Shown in pieces: positions 23,301 through 32,067 of a stretch of DNA of 64,000 nt (position 1 is its first letter; the number at the start of each line of letters is the position of its first letter). The notes beneath the pieces are model-generated. The model was not told the DNA's origin. It did not search any database and saw nothing but the letters and a program-made list of their open reading frames with translations. The stretch lies in contig NZ_CP107942.1 in the NCBI RefSeq assembly GCF_036053395.1, positions 3,004,501 to 3,068,500 on the forward strand. The letters are read 5' to 3'. A program made the position numbers and the translations under genes. This DNA comes from Actinoplanes sp. NBC_00393 (GTDB lineage Bacteria; Actinomycetota; Actinomycetes; Mycobacteriales; Micromonosporaceae).

Positions 23301-23942
23301 TCGGAGCGGCTCGCGCACGGGTACAGCCATGACACCCGCGGCGACGGCGCCACCGTCGTCAAACGCTTCCAGGGCCCGGACGCCGACGGGCGCCGGGCCA
23401 CCGAACGCGCCGCCCTGACCGCGCTCGCCGGGCTGCTGCCGGTGCCGGCGCTGCTGGCCGCACCCGACGGCGCCCTGATCATGGCGCACCTGCCGGGCAC
23501 GCACGGCCAGGACCTGATCGCCGCCGGCCACGCGGAGACCGTGCTGCGCCGCTGCGGCGAGCTGCTGCGCGAGTTGCAGGCCGTCGACGTGCGCGCCGTG
23601 TTCCCGCAGGCCGCGGCGGGCACGGTGCTGGTGCACGGCGACTACGGGCCGAACAACATGCTGTTCGACCCGGCCGCGATTCTGGACTGGGAGTGGGCGC
23701 ACCCCGGCGAGCCGGTCGAGGACCTCGCCTGGTGCGAGTGGATCGTCCGCTACCACCACCCGGACGCGGCGCAAGCGTTGGACGCGCTGTTCGACGGCTA
23801 CGGCGACCGGCCGGCCTGGACCGCCCGGCACGCCGCCATGCTGCGCACATGCCACGCCATCGCCGGCGTGTTCGCCGCCGACGCGGCCACCGTAGAGCAT
23901 TGGCAGCGCCGCATCGCGGTCACCGCGGCGTGGCTCTGCTGA
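23289..23942 (+). CDS. APH-family small-molecule phosphotransferase
   Basis: The 217-residue kinase-fold protein has HGDYGPNN at 116-123 (catalytic Asp118) and the metal-binding DWEWAHPGEP starting at Asp133, as in aminoglycoside/choline kinases. The N-lobe is short (GATVVKRFQGP supplies the ATP-binding Lys). The acceptor could be an antibiotic, sugar or alcohol. The start is the GTG at 23289, 7 bp after TATTCT (23276-23281). It is probably regulated by the divergent MarR-GNAT protein. Confidence 0.85.
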   Translation: MSENSERLAHGYSHDTRGDGATVVKRFQGPDADGRRATERAALTALAGLLPVPALLAAPDGALIMAHLPGTHGQDLIAAGHAETVLRRCGELLRELQAVDVRAVFPQAAAGTVLVHGDYGPNNMLFDPAAILDWEWAHPGEPVEDLAWCEWIVRYHHPDAAQALDALFDGYGDRPAWTARHAAMLRTCHAIAGVFAADAATVEHWQRRIAVTAAWLC

Positions 23943-23955
23943 CGGCAGAGCATCC

Positions 23956-23984
23956 TTGGTAGCCGGCAGCGGCGCGGGCAGGCT
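23956..23984 (+). promoter_or_regulatory. promoter of the epimerase gene
   Basis: TTGGTA (23956-23961), 17-bp spacer, CAGGCT (23979-23984), then 7 bp to the ATG. This is a textbook spacing for a leaderless housekeeping promoter. Confidence 0.6.
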
Positions 23985-23991
23985 GGGCGGC

Positions 23992-24960
23992 ATGCGCACT
24001 CTGATTCTCGGCGGCAGCGGCTTCGTCGGCCGGGCCGTGGCAGCCGAGGCCATCACCCGCGGCCACACCGTCACCGTGTTCAACCGCGGCCGCCGCGACC
24101 CGGTGCCCGGCGCCCGCGTCCTGCTCGGCGACCGGCTCACCCCGGGCGGGCTGGCCGCTCTCGACACCGCCGAGACCTGGGACGCCGTCGTCGACACCTG
24201 GTCGGCGGACGCCGTACCGGTCGCCGACGCCGCGCAGCTGCTGTCCGGCCGGGCCGGGCATTTCACCTACCTCTCCAGCCGCTCGGTGTACCGCTACGGC
24301 GGCGCCGCCCCGCTCGCCGAGGACTCGCCGCTCGCTGACCTCGACGATCCCGGCTACGCGGGCGACAAACTGCGCGGTGAACACGCCGCCGCCGCTTTCA
24401 CCGGCCCGCTGCTGCTGGCCCGCGCCGGCCTGATCCTCGGCCCGCACGAGGACGTCGGCCGCCTGCCCTGGTGGCTCAACCGCCTGCACCGCGGCGGCCC
24501 GACACTCGCTCCGGGCCCGCGCGAGCTGCCCCTGCAGTACATCGACGCCCGCGACCTGGCCACCTTCGTCCTGGACGCCGCCGCCGCCGGGCACTCCGGC
24601 GCGTTCAACGTGGTCAGCGAACCCGGCCACACCACCATGGGCGAACTGCTCGACACCGCCAACGAGATCACCGGCGGCCACGCCGAGCTGCGCTGGACCG
24701 ACCCGCAGCCGATCCTGGACGCCGGCATCGAACCGTGGACCCAGCTGCCGATCTGGCTGCCGCCGGGCAGCGTCGACCACGAATTCATGCACCGCGGCGA
24801 CGTCAGCAAGGCTCTGGCCGCGGGCCTGCACTGCCGCCCGGTCCGCGACACCATCGCCGACACCTGGGCCTGGCTGACGGCCTTGCCCGGCGAGGCACCG
24901 CGGCGCGCTGACCGTGCAGCCGCCGGCTTGGATCCGGCTTTGGAGAGCACACTGCTGTGA
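23992..24960 (+). CDS. NAD-dependent epimerase/dehydratase (extended SDR)
   Basis: The 322-residue protein begins MRTLILGGSGFVGRAVAAEA, with the GxxGxxG nucleotide motif at residues 7-13. FTYLSSRSVY carries a Ser and Tyr pair, and PGYAGDKLRGEHAA provides Y-x-x-x-K (Tyr-Ala-Gly-Asp-Lys). RELPLQYIDARDLATFVLDA is the usual substrate-domain strand. It probably acts on a nucleotide sugar or similar; the substrate is unknown. It stands alone. Confidence 0.84.
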   Translation: MRTLILGGSGFVGRAVAAEAITRGHTVTVFNRGRRDPVPGARVLLGDRLTPGGLAALDTAETWDAVVDTWSADAVPVADAAQLLSGRAGHFTYLSSRSVYRYGGAAPLAEDSPLADLDDPGYAGDKLRGEHAAAAFTGPLLLARAGLILGPHEDVGRLPWWLNRLHRGGPTLAPGPRELPLQYIDARDLATFVLDAAAAGHSGAFNVVSEPGHTTMGELLDTANEITGGHAELRWTDPQPILDAGIEPWTQLPIWLPPGSVDHEFMHRGDVSKALAAGLHCRPVRDTIADTWAWLTALPGEAPRRADRAAAGLDPALESTLL

Positions 24961-25631
24961 GGGGTACGGGCGTCGCCCGTCCCGCCGAATCTGCCGCCGT
25001 CCCCGGCGCGCCGCGCGGCCATCCACGGGGTTGCGGCCGTTGGCGCGGCCGCCGGGCTTATCCACGGGTCGGTCCCAACCCCGAATGCGGCCGCCGGGCC
25101 GATCCTGGAGTGGGCCCCGGCGCAGCGCGGCCCTCGGGGTGGGCCACGGCTACCTGCGCGCGGCACACCAGCAGGCGGCCGGGCGGGCGGGCCCGTGGTG
25201 GGCAGCACGGTCGAGGCGAGACCGGGTGCAGCCCGGCGTCCTCGTCAGTCGGGTTCAGGTGATCCAAGCTGTCGCCGAGGATCAGCCGGTGCAACCCCGG
25301 CGAGCTGGACCGGCCGGCCTGCGGGTGGGGGTCATCAGCCGACTGCCGCAGCGGGCGCCCGTGTCCCGGACCCGGGCCGCGCCGGCGGGGAAGCTGCTCA
25401 CCGAGCGGACCCTGCCGCTATGACGAGCGCCACCCAAGATCGACTTGTTGGCTGTGGCGGATCGCCGAAGGTTCCAGCCGGGCACGCGGCCCGGCCAGAT
25501 GATCTTGGAGGTTCGCCCGGAGCTGCGGCCCGATCGGGGATTCACCAGCGTGGCGCCCGCCCTACGGTTGATCATGCTGGGGGTGGGATGTGCCTTCAGC
25601 CCGGCGCCAACCCGTACCTGATCGGAGTCCG
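24961..25631. other. 671-bp region without an intact gene
   Basis: Reading all frames I find no start, ribosome site and protein-like sequence together. Two stretches look like decayed coding DNA: minus-strand HRLILGDSLDHLNPTDEDAG (near 25240-25294) and plus-strand KIDLLAVADRRRFQPGTRPG running to LRLIMLG (near 25435-25580). The DNA has GCGGCCG-rich runs (25033-25110) that can fold. A GGAG site 4 bp before 25632 belongs to the next gene. Confidence 0.45.
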
Positions 25632-26882
25632 ATGTTCCACCGCAACGCCACCGACCCCACCCTCCGGCGCGGCCTGACGCAGCGGCGGCTCGGCCGCCGC
25701 GACATGCTGCGCCTCGGTGGACTGGCCGCGCTGGGCCCCGCCCTGGCCGCGTGCGGCGTGCAGGGCAAGGGCACCCCGGCGGCGAGCGTGGACACCAGCA
25801 CGATCGCCACGTTCTGGGAGGGCAAGGCCAGCACCGGCAAGGTCGACTTCGCGAACTGGCCGCTGTACATGGATCCCGCGATGCCGGAACTGAAGAAGTT
25901 CACCGAGAAGACCGGCATCAAGGTGAACTACCAGGAGGTCATCCAGGAGATGGGCCCCTGGTTCGCCAAGGTGCAGCCGCAGCTGTCGGCGAAGCAGTCG
26001 ATCGGCTTCGACCTCATGGTGATCACCAACGGGATCCAGTTCGGCCAGTTCCGGGCGGCCGGGTTCCTCGCCCCGCTGGACCACACCCGGCTGCCGAACT
26101 ACGCCAAGAACGCGGCGCCCAAGTACGCGCAGGAGAGCTTCGACCGGGGCAACGTGTTCAGCGTGCCGTGGGCGTCCGGGATCACCGGCATCGCCTACGA
26201 CGAGTCCAAGACCGGCCGGCCGATCACCAAGCTGGCCGACCTGTGGGACCCGGCGTTCCAGGGCCGCGTCGGCATGATGTCCGACGTCACCGAGCTCGCC
26301 AACTTCGGTCTGCTGGCCGCCGGGCTCACGCCGGGTGACTCCACCGAGGTCGAGTGGAAGAAGGCCGCCGCCAAGCTGCAGCAGCAGAAGGACGCCGGCA
26401 TCGTGCGCAACTACTACGAGCAGGACTACGTCGACGCGCTCGGCAAGGGCGAAGTGTGGATCACCCAGGCCTGGTCGGGTGACATCTTCCAGAAGAACCT
26501 GTCCGACGGCACGAACCTCAAGTTCGTGATCCCCGAGGAGGGCGGCACGATCTGGACCGACAACTTCGCCATCCCGGTGACCGCGGCGAACCCGGTCGAC
26601 GCGATCGCGCTGATCGACTTCTTCTACGAGGTGGAGAACGCGGCGTCGCTGGCCGAGTACATCAACTACGTGTGCCCGGTGCCGGCCGCGCAGGCCCAGA
26701 TCCGCAAGGACGCGGCCGCGCTGTCCGGTGACGACCGAGCTGAGCTCGAGCAGATCGCGGCCAGCTCGCTGATCTTCCCGAGCGAGGCGGATTACGCCAA
26801 GCTGCACTACTACGTCGGGTTCGACACCGCCGAGGAGCAGCAGGACTTCTCGAAGATCTTCGACCCGATCGTGCTGGGCTGA
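25632..26882 (+). CDS. PotD-like polyamine/extracellular solute-binding lipoprotein
   Basis: The 416-residue protein has a twin-arginine signal (RRDMLRLGGLAALGPAL at ~22-38) ending in the lipobox LAAC41, so it is exported folded and lipid-anchored. The mature part has the spermidine/putrescine-binding pattern: FANWPLYMDPAMPELKKFTE, GIKVNYQEVI, FDLMVITNGI, VPWASGITGIAYD and AWSGDI. It should capture a polyamine or similar cation for an ABC importer. No permease or ATPase gene lies next to it, so it must work with components encoded elsewhere. A strong hairpin terminates it. Confidence 0.9.
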   Translation: MFHRNATDPTLRRGLTQRRLGRRDMLRLGGLAALGPALAACGVQGKGTPAASVDTSTIATFWEGKASTGKVDFANWPLYMDPAMPELKKFTEKTGIKVNYQEVIQEMGPWFAKVQPQLSAKQSIGFDLMVITNGIQFGQFRAAGFLAPLDHTRLPNYAKNAAPKYAQESFDRGNVFSVPWASGITGIAYDESKTGRPITKLADLWDPAFQGRVGMMSDVTELANFGLLAAGLTPGDSTEVEWKKAAAKLQQQKDAGIVRNYYEQDYVDALGKGEVWITQAWSGDIFQKNLSDGTNLKFVIPEEGGTIWTDNFAIPVTAANPVDAIALIDFFYEVENAASLAEYINYVCPVPAAQAQIRKDAAALSGDDRAELEQIAASSLIFPSEADYAKLHYYVGFDTAEEQQDFSKIFDPIVLG

Positions 26883-26889
26883 GCTCTGT

Positions 26890-26925
26890 CCACCGGCGCC
26901 GTCCATGCCTGGGCGGCGCCGGTGG
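26890..26925. terminator. 12-bp perfect hairpin, bidirectional terminator
   Basis: CCACCGGCGCCG (26890-26901) pairs with CGGCGCCGGTGG (26914-26925) across 12 nt. It sits between the end of the binding-protein gene (26882) and the end of the small convergent gene (26931), serving both. Confidence 0.75.
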
Positions 26926-26930
26926 CGTTC

Positions 26931-27125
26931 TCATACCGGTGCCGGCCGCGCGGGCCGCTGCTGCTGGTCGTGGTCGAGCCGGGTGGCGGTGCGCCGCAAC
27001 AGCCCGGCCGCACCGAGGCGCAGCCGTCCGGGCGGCGCCTCGGGCACCACCGGCGCGTCCGGCAGGGCGGAGTGGCTGATCCGGGTGGCGGCCGGGCGGA
27101 CCAGCGGCAGGATGAGCTCGATCAT
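26931..27125 (-). CDS. 64-residue hypothetical protein
   Basis: The ATG at 27125 is preceded by AGGGAGTG at a good distance. The product begins MIELILPLVRPAATRISHSA and has an Arg/Leu-rich middle (GRLRLGAAGLLRRTATRL), possibly an amphipathic helix. It is divergent from the CGNR regulator and ends against a terminator hairpin, as expected for a real gene. I do not recognise the family. Confidence 0.55.
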   Translation of the reverse strand: MIELILPLVRPAATRISHSALPDAPVVPEAPPGRLRLGAAGLLRRTATRLDHDQQQRPARPAPV

Positions 27126-27215
27126 GATTGATCACTCCCTATGCTTCCGGTTAAAGTCATTACACCGGTAGCTCCCCGCTGCCGCAACCCCCTAAACGCA
27201 GTTTGGTGGAAGCAA

Positions 27216-27812
27216 ATGGGTTTTCCTCCGCTCTACGGCGGTCTGACCTGCCTGGACTTCGCGAACACCGTCGACGGGCGGCCGACGCCACAGCCCGAGG
27301 ATCACCTGCACGACTACCGCGACCTGGTGCGCTGGGCCGCGTACGCCGGCCTGCTCGACACCGCCGCCGCCCACTGGCTCACCGGCCTCGCCGAGGCCCG
27401 CCCCGCCGACGCCGCCGCCTCCTACACCGCCGCGCTGCGGCTGCGCGAGGCGATCTTCCGCGCCTGCTCCGGCGACGCGCCGCCGCAGCCCGGGGACCTC
27501 GCGCTCATCCAGCAGGCGTACGCCGCGGCGATGTCCCACGCCACCCTGACCCCCGACGGCCCCGGCTTCTCCTGGGCGCTCGACACCGACCACCTGGACC
27601 GCGCCTGGTGGCCCGCCGCCGTCTCCGCGGTCGACCTGCTCACCACCGGCCCACTCCCCCGGGTCAAAGTGTGCGCCTCCACCGGCGGCTGTGACGGACT
27701 GTTCGTGGACACCAGCAAGAACGGCAGCCGCCGCTGGTGCCGCATGCAGGACTGCGGCACCGAAGCCAAGATCGGCCGGCAGACCGCCCGGCGCCGCGCC
27801 GCCCGCAGCTGA
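27216..27812 (+). CDS. CGNR zinc-finger (ABATE-domain) regulator
   Basis: The 198-residue protein has the N-terminal ABATE domain (GGLTCLDFANTVDGRPTPQP, then RDLVRWAAYAGLL, LRLREAIFRACSG) and a C-terminal zinc finger starting VKVCASTGGCDGLFVDTSKN and GSRRWCRMQDCG. In place of CGNR the sequence is CGTE (DCGTEAKIGRQTARRR), a divergent variant. These proteins are presumed stress-linked transcription regulators. The ATG follows GGTGGAAGC. It is divergent from the 64-residue gene, with an AT-rich spacer that could hold an operator. Confidence 0.88.
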   Translation: MGFPPLYGGLTCLDFANTVDGRPTPQPEDHLHDYRDLVRWAAYAGLLDTAAAHWLTGLAEARPADAAASYTAALRLREAIFRACSGDAPPQPGDLALIQQAYAAAMSHATLTPDGPGFSWALDTDHLDRAWWPAAVSAVDLLTTGPLPRVKVCASTGGCDGLFVDTSKNGSRRWCRMQDCGTEAKIGRQTARRRAARS

Positions 27813-28059
27813 AGCCGGCAGCCTCGTGCCGGGTCACGACCGCGCCGCCGGAGAAGGTCCGCGTCTGCACCAGGTTCAGGTTCACCCAGCACTCGCTGAC
27901 GCCGGCCGCCTGCGCGACGGGCCAGCTGGCAGATCCGGGCGCGGTTCGCCGAGGGGGAAGAACCCGCCATCGGATGAGTCACGCCGATCTTGTTATCGTC
28001 TGGCCTGCCCGGCCCGCTGGCCGGTCAGCGCGATCGGTGCGGTGAGGGAAGGATGCTCC

Positions 28060-29088
28060 GTGAGGCTGGCGACTAGGGCCGAGTTCCGGCTGCCGGACCA
28101 GGCGGACGGTCCGGTACACGCGGGGTCGTGTCTGGTATCCGGTGCCGGGGTGTTCTACGCGGTCGTGTGGTGGGACGGCGGCGCTCGGTACGCGCTGGTG
28201 TCCATCGCCGCTCAGGTGGTTCAGACGGTGCTGCTCGACGAGTTGGGTGAACCGTTCGACGCGGCCTATGACGCGCCGGCGCCGGTGCTGCTCGAAAACG
28301 GCGCTCTGGGCGTGATAGCCGACGCCAGCACACTGTGGGTGTACGGAACCGATCTTCGGGTGCGGCGTGAGATCGCGATCGTCGGCGGCGAGGTTTTGGA
28401 TCGTTTCGCCAAACACGGGCAGCGACCACGGGTGACCGCCCACGCGAGCCGAGGCACGTTTGCGGCGCAACACGTGGTCGTGCTCGATGAACCGATCACC
28501 GTCGGCAACCCGCGATATCTCGCATTCCTGCGCATCGGCGAGACGGCTGCGTCCTGGACACGGATCAGGACTCTCGGCCCGGACGAGTTCCCGGTCGACC
28601 GATTCGGCGACGACGAGCTGAACGAGAGCCCCGACACGCCGTCGATCGACGGCTGCATCGTCGGTGATGCGGTCGGCGACGGCGACAGCCTGCTGGTCTG
28701 CGTGGAAGGCTCGGACGCTTCGAGCGTGCGTAGGTACGGGGCCGACTTCTTCACCATCACCCGGGTCACGACGGACGGAACGGTGACCGCACCGCTCTAC
28801 CAGCAGTCGGGATGGAGACGTCAGCCGGGCAAGCACGGCATCACCGGCAAGGTCACCTCCTCGGGTCGCTACGTGCTGCTCACACCCGTGTTCACGGCCG
28901 GCGAGTGGAAGGGCAAACAACGCCTCTTCGATCTTGAGACAGGTGACGTCATCGAACCCGTCCTGCCCCGCGGTGCAGCCAAGATGCGGATCGTCGACCA
29001 TGGCGGAGCAACCTTCTGGCTCAGCGACGGCGCCCACCGGATCCTGTGCGCCGAGGCCGAGGACCCGCGACGCCACTGCGACCTCTGA
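28060..29088 (+). CDS. beta-rich hypothetical protein (propeller-like)
   Basis: The GTG at 28060 follows AGGGAAGGA, which decides the start. The 342-residue protein shows repeated beta hairpins (VFYAVVWWDGGARYALVSIA, LGVIADASTLWVYGTDLRVR, GDSLLVCVEGSDASSVRRYG, GATFWLSDGAHRIL), suggesting a beta-propeller. It has no signal peptide or membrane helix and no recognised catalytic motif. Function unknown. Confidence 0.7.
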   Translation: MRLATRAEFRLPDQADGPVHAGSCLVSGAGVFYAVVWWDGGARYALVSIAAQVVQTVLLDELGEPFDAAYDAPAPVLLENGALGVIADASTLWVYGTDLRVRREIAIVGGEVLDRFAKHGQRPRVTAHASRGTFAAQHVVVLDEPITVGNPRYLAFLRIGETAASWTRIRTLGPDEFPVDRFGDDELNESPDTPSIDGCIVGDAVGDGDSLLVCVEGSDASSVRRYGADFFTITRVTTDGTVTAPLYQQSGWRRQPGKHGITGKVTSSGRYVLLTPVFTAGEWKGKQRLFDLETGDVIEPVLPRGAAKMRIVDHGGATFWLSDGAHRILCAEAEDPRRHCDL

Positions 29089-29628
29089 ATCGCCGGTCAT
29101 GGGACTGCCCGGGTCGATACCCGGCCCGGGCGGCGCAGATACTGACGGCATCGCCGACGTCGCCCGGCGCGGCGGTGATTTTGAGCCGTTATCTGCGGTT
29201 AGCAGGTTCGGCAGGATCCCCATGGTCCGGTGTGGCCGGCGGCCTGCGTGATCGCGATGGCGGATTCACGGAATCCCGTGCGTGCTGCCGGGGTGAGCGG
29301 CGTCAGGAAGCCGGCGAGTTCGCGGGTGATGTCCTGGTGGAACGCCGTGTCCGAACGGCGGCCGGCGAAATCGCCGACCCGCGCCGCCAGACGCAGCTGT
29401 TCGGGCCGGCACCGCGGCCGAGGCCGCCATGAAAGTCGACGGCATCCCCTACGAGATCGACGCCGTCGCGGCCGGCTGGCTGCTCGCCCTCACCCCGTGT
29501 CAGCGCGCAGGCTGACCCGCTCCCACCCTTCGCGGCAACTACGACATCCCCGCAGCGTGCGGCAGCAGAGATGGACCCTGCGGGCCAGCAGGCTCGAGTG
29601 GAACCGCTATGCCGCGGCGACCGAATGA
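29089..29628. other. 540-bp region without an intact gene
   Basis: No complete gene is supported. A short plus-strand frame at 29429-29515 reads MKVDGIPYEIDAVAAGWLLA and stops after 28 codons. It is protein-like in composition but has no ribosome site, so it may be a remnant. The next feature is the stop of the frameshifted minus-strand gene at 29629. Confidence 0.4.
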
Positions 29629-30229
29629 TCAGTTCTCCAGGATCTTCCGCAGATCGGTCAGCGCGGCCTCGTCCCGCAATGACGGGCTCGCCTCCAGCGC
29701 CAGCCGGACACCCTCCCCGAGCTGCTGCTGTGTGAGCGGCTCAGAACCTCGCAAATGCGCGGTCAGGGCCTCGACGATCCCGGTCGCGGGCCTCGATGCG
29801 GCTTCCGCCGATCTGGAAGAAGCTCAGCGCCTCGGAAACCTCCCGTGCCATGTCCCCCGGCGTCAATGCAACCCGCGGCTGACGCCGATTCCTCCACCAC
29901 TGCACCGTCTTTCGTACCGCGGGAGCAGCGTTCACTGCCAGCGCGGCGACTCCCAGTACCACCAGTTCCACGAGATCCGTGTCGTCGTCGCGTTCGGCGC
30001 GTTTCTGCGGGGACGACGTGTCCGCGTGCTCATAGGTGTGGGTGTGAAAGACGTATGAGACCGACGGCTCGTCGTCCTCCTCGTCCTCGTCGATCGGGTC
30101 GAGGGTGACATGCCCCAGCTTGTTGGTGCCGTCCTCACGGGTCAGCGGGCTGAAACTGCCCGGCCGCTTGTGCGATTTCGACAGTTCCGCGTCGTCCTCG
30201 TACGTGACCCACATCTTCTTGCGCGGCAT
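29629..30229 (-). pseudogene. frameshifted hypothetical gene
   Basis: It begins at the ATG at 30229 behind GGGGAAGG: MPRKKMWVTYEDDAELSKSH, then an acidic stretch (DPIDEDEEDDEPSVS), a hydrophobic segment (DLVELVVLGVAALAVNA) and VALTPGDMAREVSEALSFFQ. Near 29795-29810 the frame breaks. The other frame continues smoothly as TGIVEALTAHLRGSEPLTQQ, QLGEGVRLALEASPSLRDEA and ALTDLRKILEN to the TGA at 29629-29631. One indel therefore separates two halves of one protein. Either a recent pseudogene or a sequencing error. Family unknown. Confidence 0.65.
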
Positions 30230-30312
30230 GGCACCTTCCCCGTCCGAACCACGGGCGCGGCCGATTGTGCTACGCCGCCGCCCGGCCTCACCTCATCACT
30301 GATCGGTGCGTG

Positions 30313-31983
30313 TCACAGGGTGCGGGCGGCGTGCCGGCCGGCGGCGCGGCCGGAGAACAGGCAGCCGCCGAGGAAGGTGCCCTCCAGGGCGTTGTAGCCG
30401 TGCACGCCACCGCCGCCGAAGCCGGCTACCTCGCCGGCCGCGTACAGGCCGGGGATCGGCTCGCCGGCCAGGTTCAGCGCCCGCGAGTCGAGGTCGGTCT
30501 GGATGCCGCCGAGGGTTTTGCGGGTGAGCACGTGCAGCTTCACCCCGATCAGCGGGCCGGCCGCCTTGTCGAGGATGCGGTGCGGCACCGACGTACGCCC
30601 GATCTTGTCCCCGATGTAGCGCCGCGAGTTGTGGATGCCCTGGATCTGCGCGTCCTTGGTGACCTTGTTGGCGATCTGCCGGTCGCGCGCCTCGACCTGG
30701 GCCCGGACGGTGGCCGCGTCCAGCAGCGGCGTGTCGGTCAGCTTGTTCATCGCCACGACCAGGTCTTCCAGGGTGTCGGCGACGACGAAGTCCGCGCCGT
30801 GCTGCTTGAACGCCTCGACCGGGGCCGGCGCGCCCTTGCCGAACAGCCGCTCCTTGATGAACGCCCGCTTGTCCTTGGCGGTCAGGTCCGGGTTCTGCTC
30901 GGAGCCGGACAGCGCGAACTCCTTCTCGATCATGCGCTGGGTGAGCAGGAACCAGGAGTGGTCGTAGCCGGCGATCTCCGGGGTGGTGCGCAGGTACTGC
31001 AGCGTGCCGAGGGTGTCGTAGCTGGGGAAGTACGGCGCCGGCAGCCGGCGGCCCAGCGCGTCGAACCACATCGGCGACGGCGCGGACAGGATCCGGATGC
31101 CGTGGCCGGGCCACACCGGGTTCCAGTTGTGCACGCCTTCCACGTAGTGCCACATCCGGTCCCGGTTGACCAGCCGCACCCCGGCGTTCTCGGCGATGCC
31201 GAGCATCCGGCCGTCCACGTACGCGGGCACCCCGGTCACCATGTTCTGCGGGGCGGTGCCGAGCCGCTGCGGCCAGAACTCGCGGACCAGGTCGTGGTTG
31301 GCGCCGATCCCGCCGGTCGTGACGACGACGGCCTGGGCGCGCAGCTCGAACTCGCCGGACGGGGTCCGGTTCGACGGCACGCCGCGGGCCGCGTCGTCGG
31401 GGGCGAGCAGGGTTCCGCGTACGCCGACCACCGCACCCGCTTCGACGATCAGCTCGTCGACCCGGTGCCGGTGGTGGAAGGTCAGCAGCTTCGCAGCGCG
31501 GGCGGCCAGGGCCGAGTTCGCGAACGGCTCGACCACCCCGGTGCCGGTCCCCCAGGTGATGTGGAAGCGCGGCACCGAGTTGCCGTGCCCGCCGGCGCGC
31601 AGGTCACCGCGTTCGGCCCAGCCGGCGAACGTCACCCAGCTCATCCCCAGCGACGACAGCCAGGCCCGCTTCTCCCCGGCGGCGAACTCCACGTACGCCC
31701 GCGCCCACTTGACCGCGTGCGAGTCCTCGTCGGCGACCCGGTCGAAGCCGGCGCTGTTCTGCCAGTCCGACCAGGCCAGTTCGACGCTGTCGGTGATGCG
31801 GGCGCGCCGCTGCTCCGGGCTGTTGACGAAGAACAGCCCGCCGAACGACCACCACGCCTGCCCGCCCAGGTTGTTGGCGTTCTCCTGGTCGAGCAGCGCC
31901 ACCTTCTTGCCGGCGGCGGTGAGCTCGTGCGCGGCGGCCAGTCCGGCCAGCCCGGCACCCACGACGATGACGTCCGCGTCCAC
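30313..31983 (-). CDS. FAD-binding dehydrogenase (KSTD/fumarate-reductase-like flavoprotein)
   Basis: The 556-residue protein has an N-terminal FAD dinucleotide motif (VIVVGAGLAGLAAAHELTAA, residues 5-24) and the family C-terminal motif GLYAAGEVAGFGGGGVHGYN with LEGTFLGGCLFSGRAAGRHA, which closes the FAD site. The middle cap domain contains the substrate pocket (MWHYVEGVHNWNPVW). Relatives are annotated as 3-ketosteroid-dehydrogenase-like flavoproteins of actinobacteria. The natural substrate is not known. The start is the GTG at 31983 after an AGAGGGG site. It is divergent from the AlkD-like gene. Confidence 0.88.
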   Translation of the reverse strand: MDADVIVVGAGLAGLAAAHELTAAGKKVALLDQENANNLGGQAWWSFGGLFFVNSPEQRRARITDSVELAWSDWQNSAGFDRVADEDSHAVKWARAYVEFAAGEKRAWLSSLGMSWVTFAGWAERGDLRAGGHGNSVPRFHITWGTGTGVVEPFANSALAARAAKLLTFHHRHRVDELIVEAGAVVGVRGTLLAPDDAARGVPSNRTPSGEFELRAQAVVVTTGGIGANHDLVREFWPQRLGTAPQNMVTGVPAYVDGRMLGIAENAGVRLVNRDRMWHYVEGVHNWNPVWPGHGIRILSAPSPMWFDALGRRLPAPYFPSYDTLGTLQYLRTTPEIAGYDHSWFLLTQRMIEKEFALSGSEQNPDLTAKDKRAFIKERLFGKGAPAPVEAFKQHGADFVVADTLEDLVVAMNKLTDTPLLDAATVRAQVEARDRQIANKVTKDAQIQGIHNSRRYIGDKIGRTSVPHRILDKAAGPLIGVKLHVLTRKTLGGIQTDLDSRALNLAGEPIPGLYAAGEVAGFGGGGVHGYNALEGTFLGGCLFSGRAAGRHAARTL

Positions 31984-32067
31984 GGCTCACACACCCCTCT
32001 TGCAGCTCAATGAGATACGAGAATTTATCGGATTAGCCGCCCGGGGGAAACGGCTAACATGCTGGCG

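Noticed and set aside
25033..25110. GCGGCCG-rich folded stretch as a possible RNA gene
   Set aside because: The pairings are low-complexity GC runs with no conserved RNA motif recognised.
27813..28059. Minus-strand peptide WVNLNLVQTRTFSGGAVVTR near 27830-27900
   Set aside because: Protein-like for about 30 residues but with no start or continuation. Possibly a remnant, too short to annotate.
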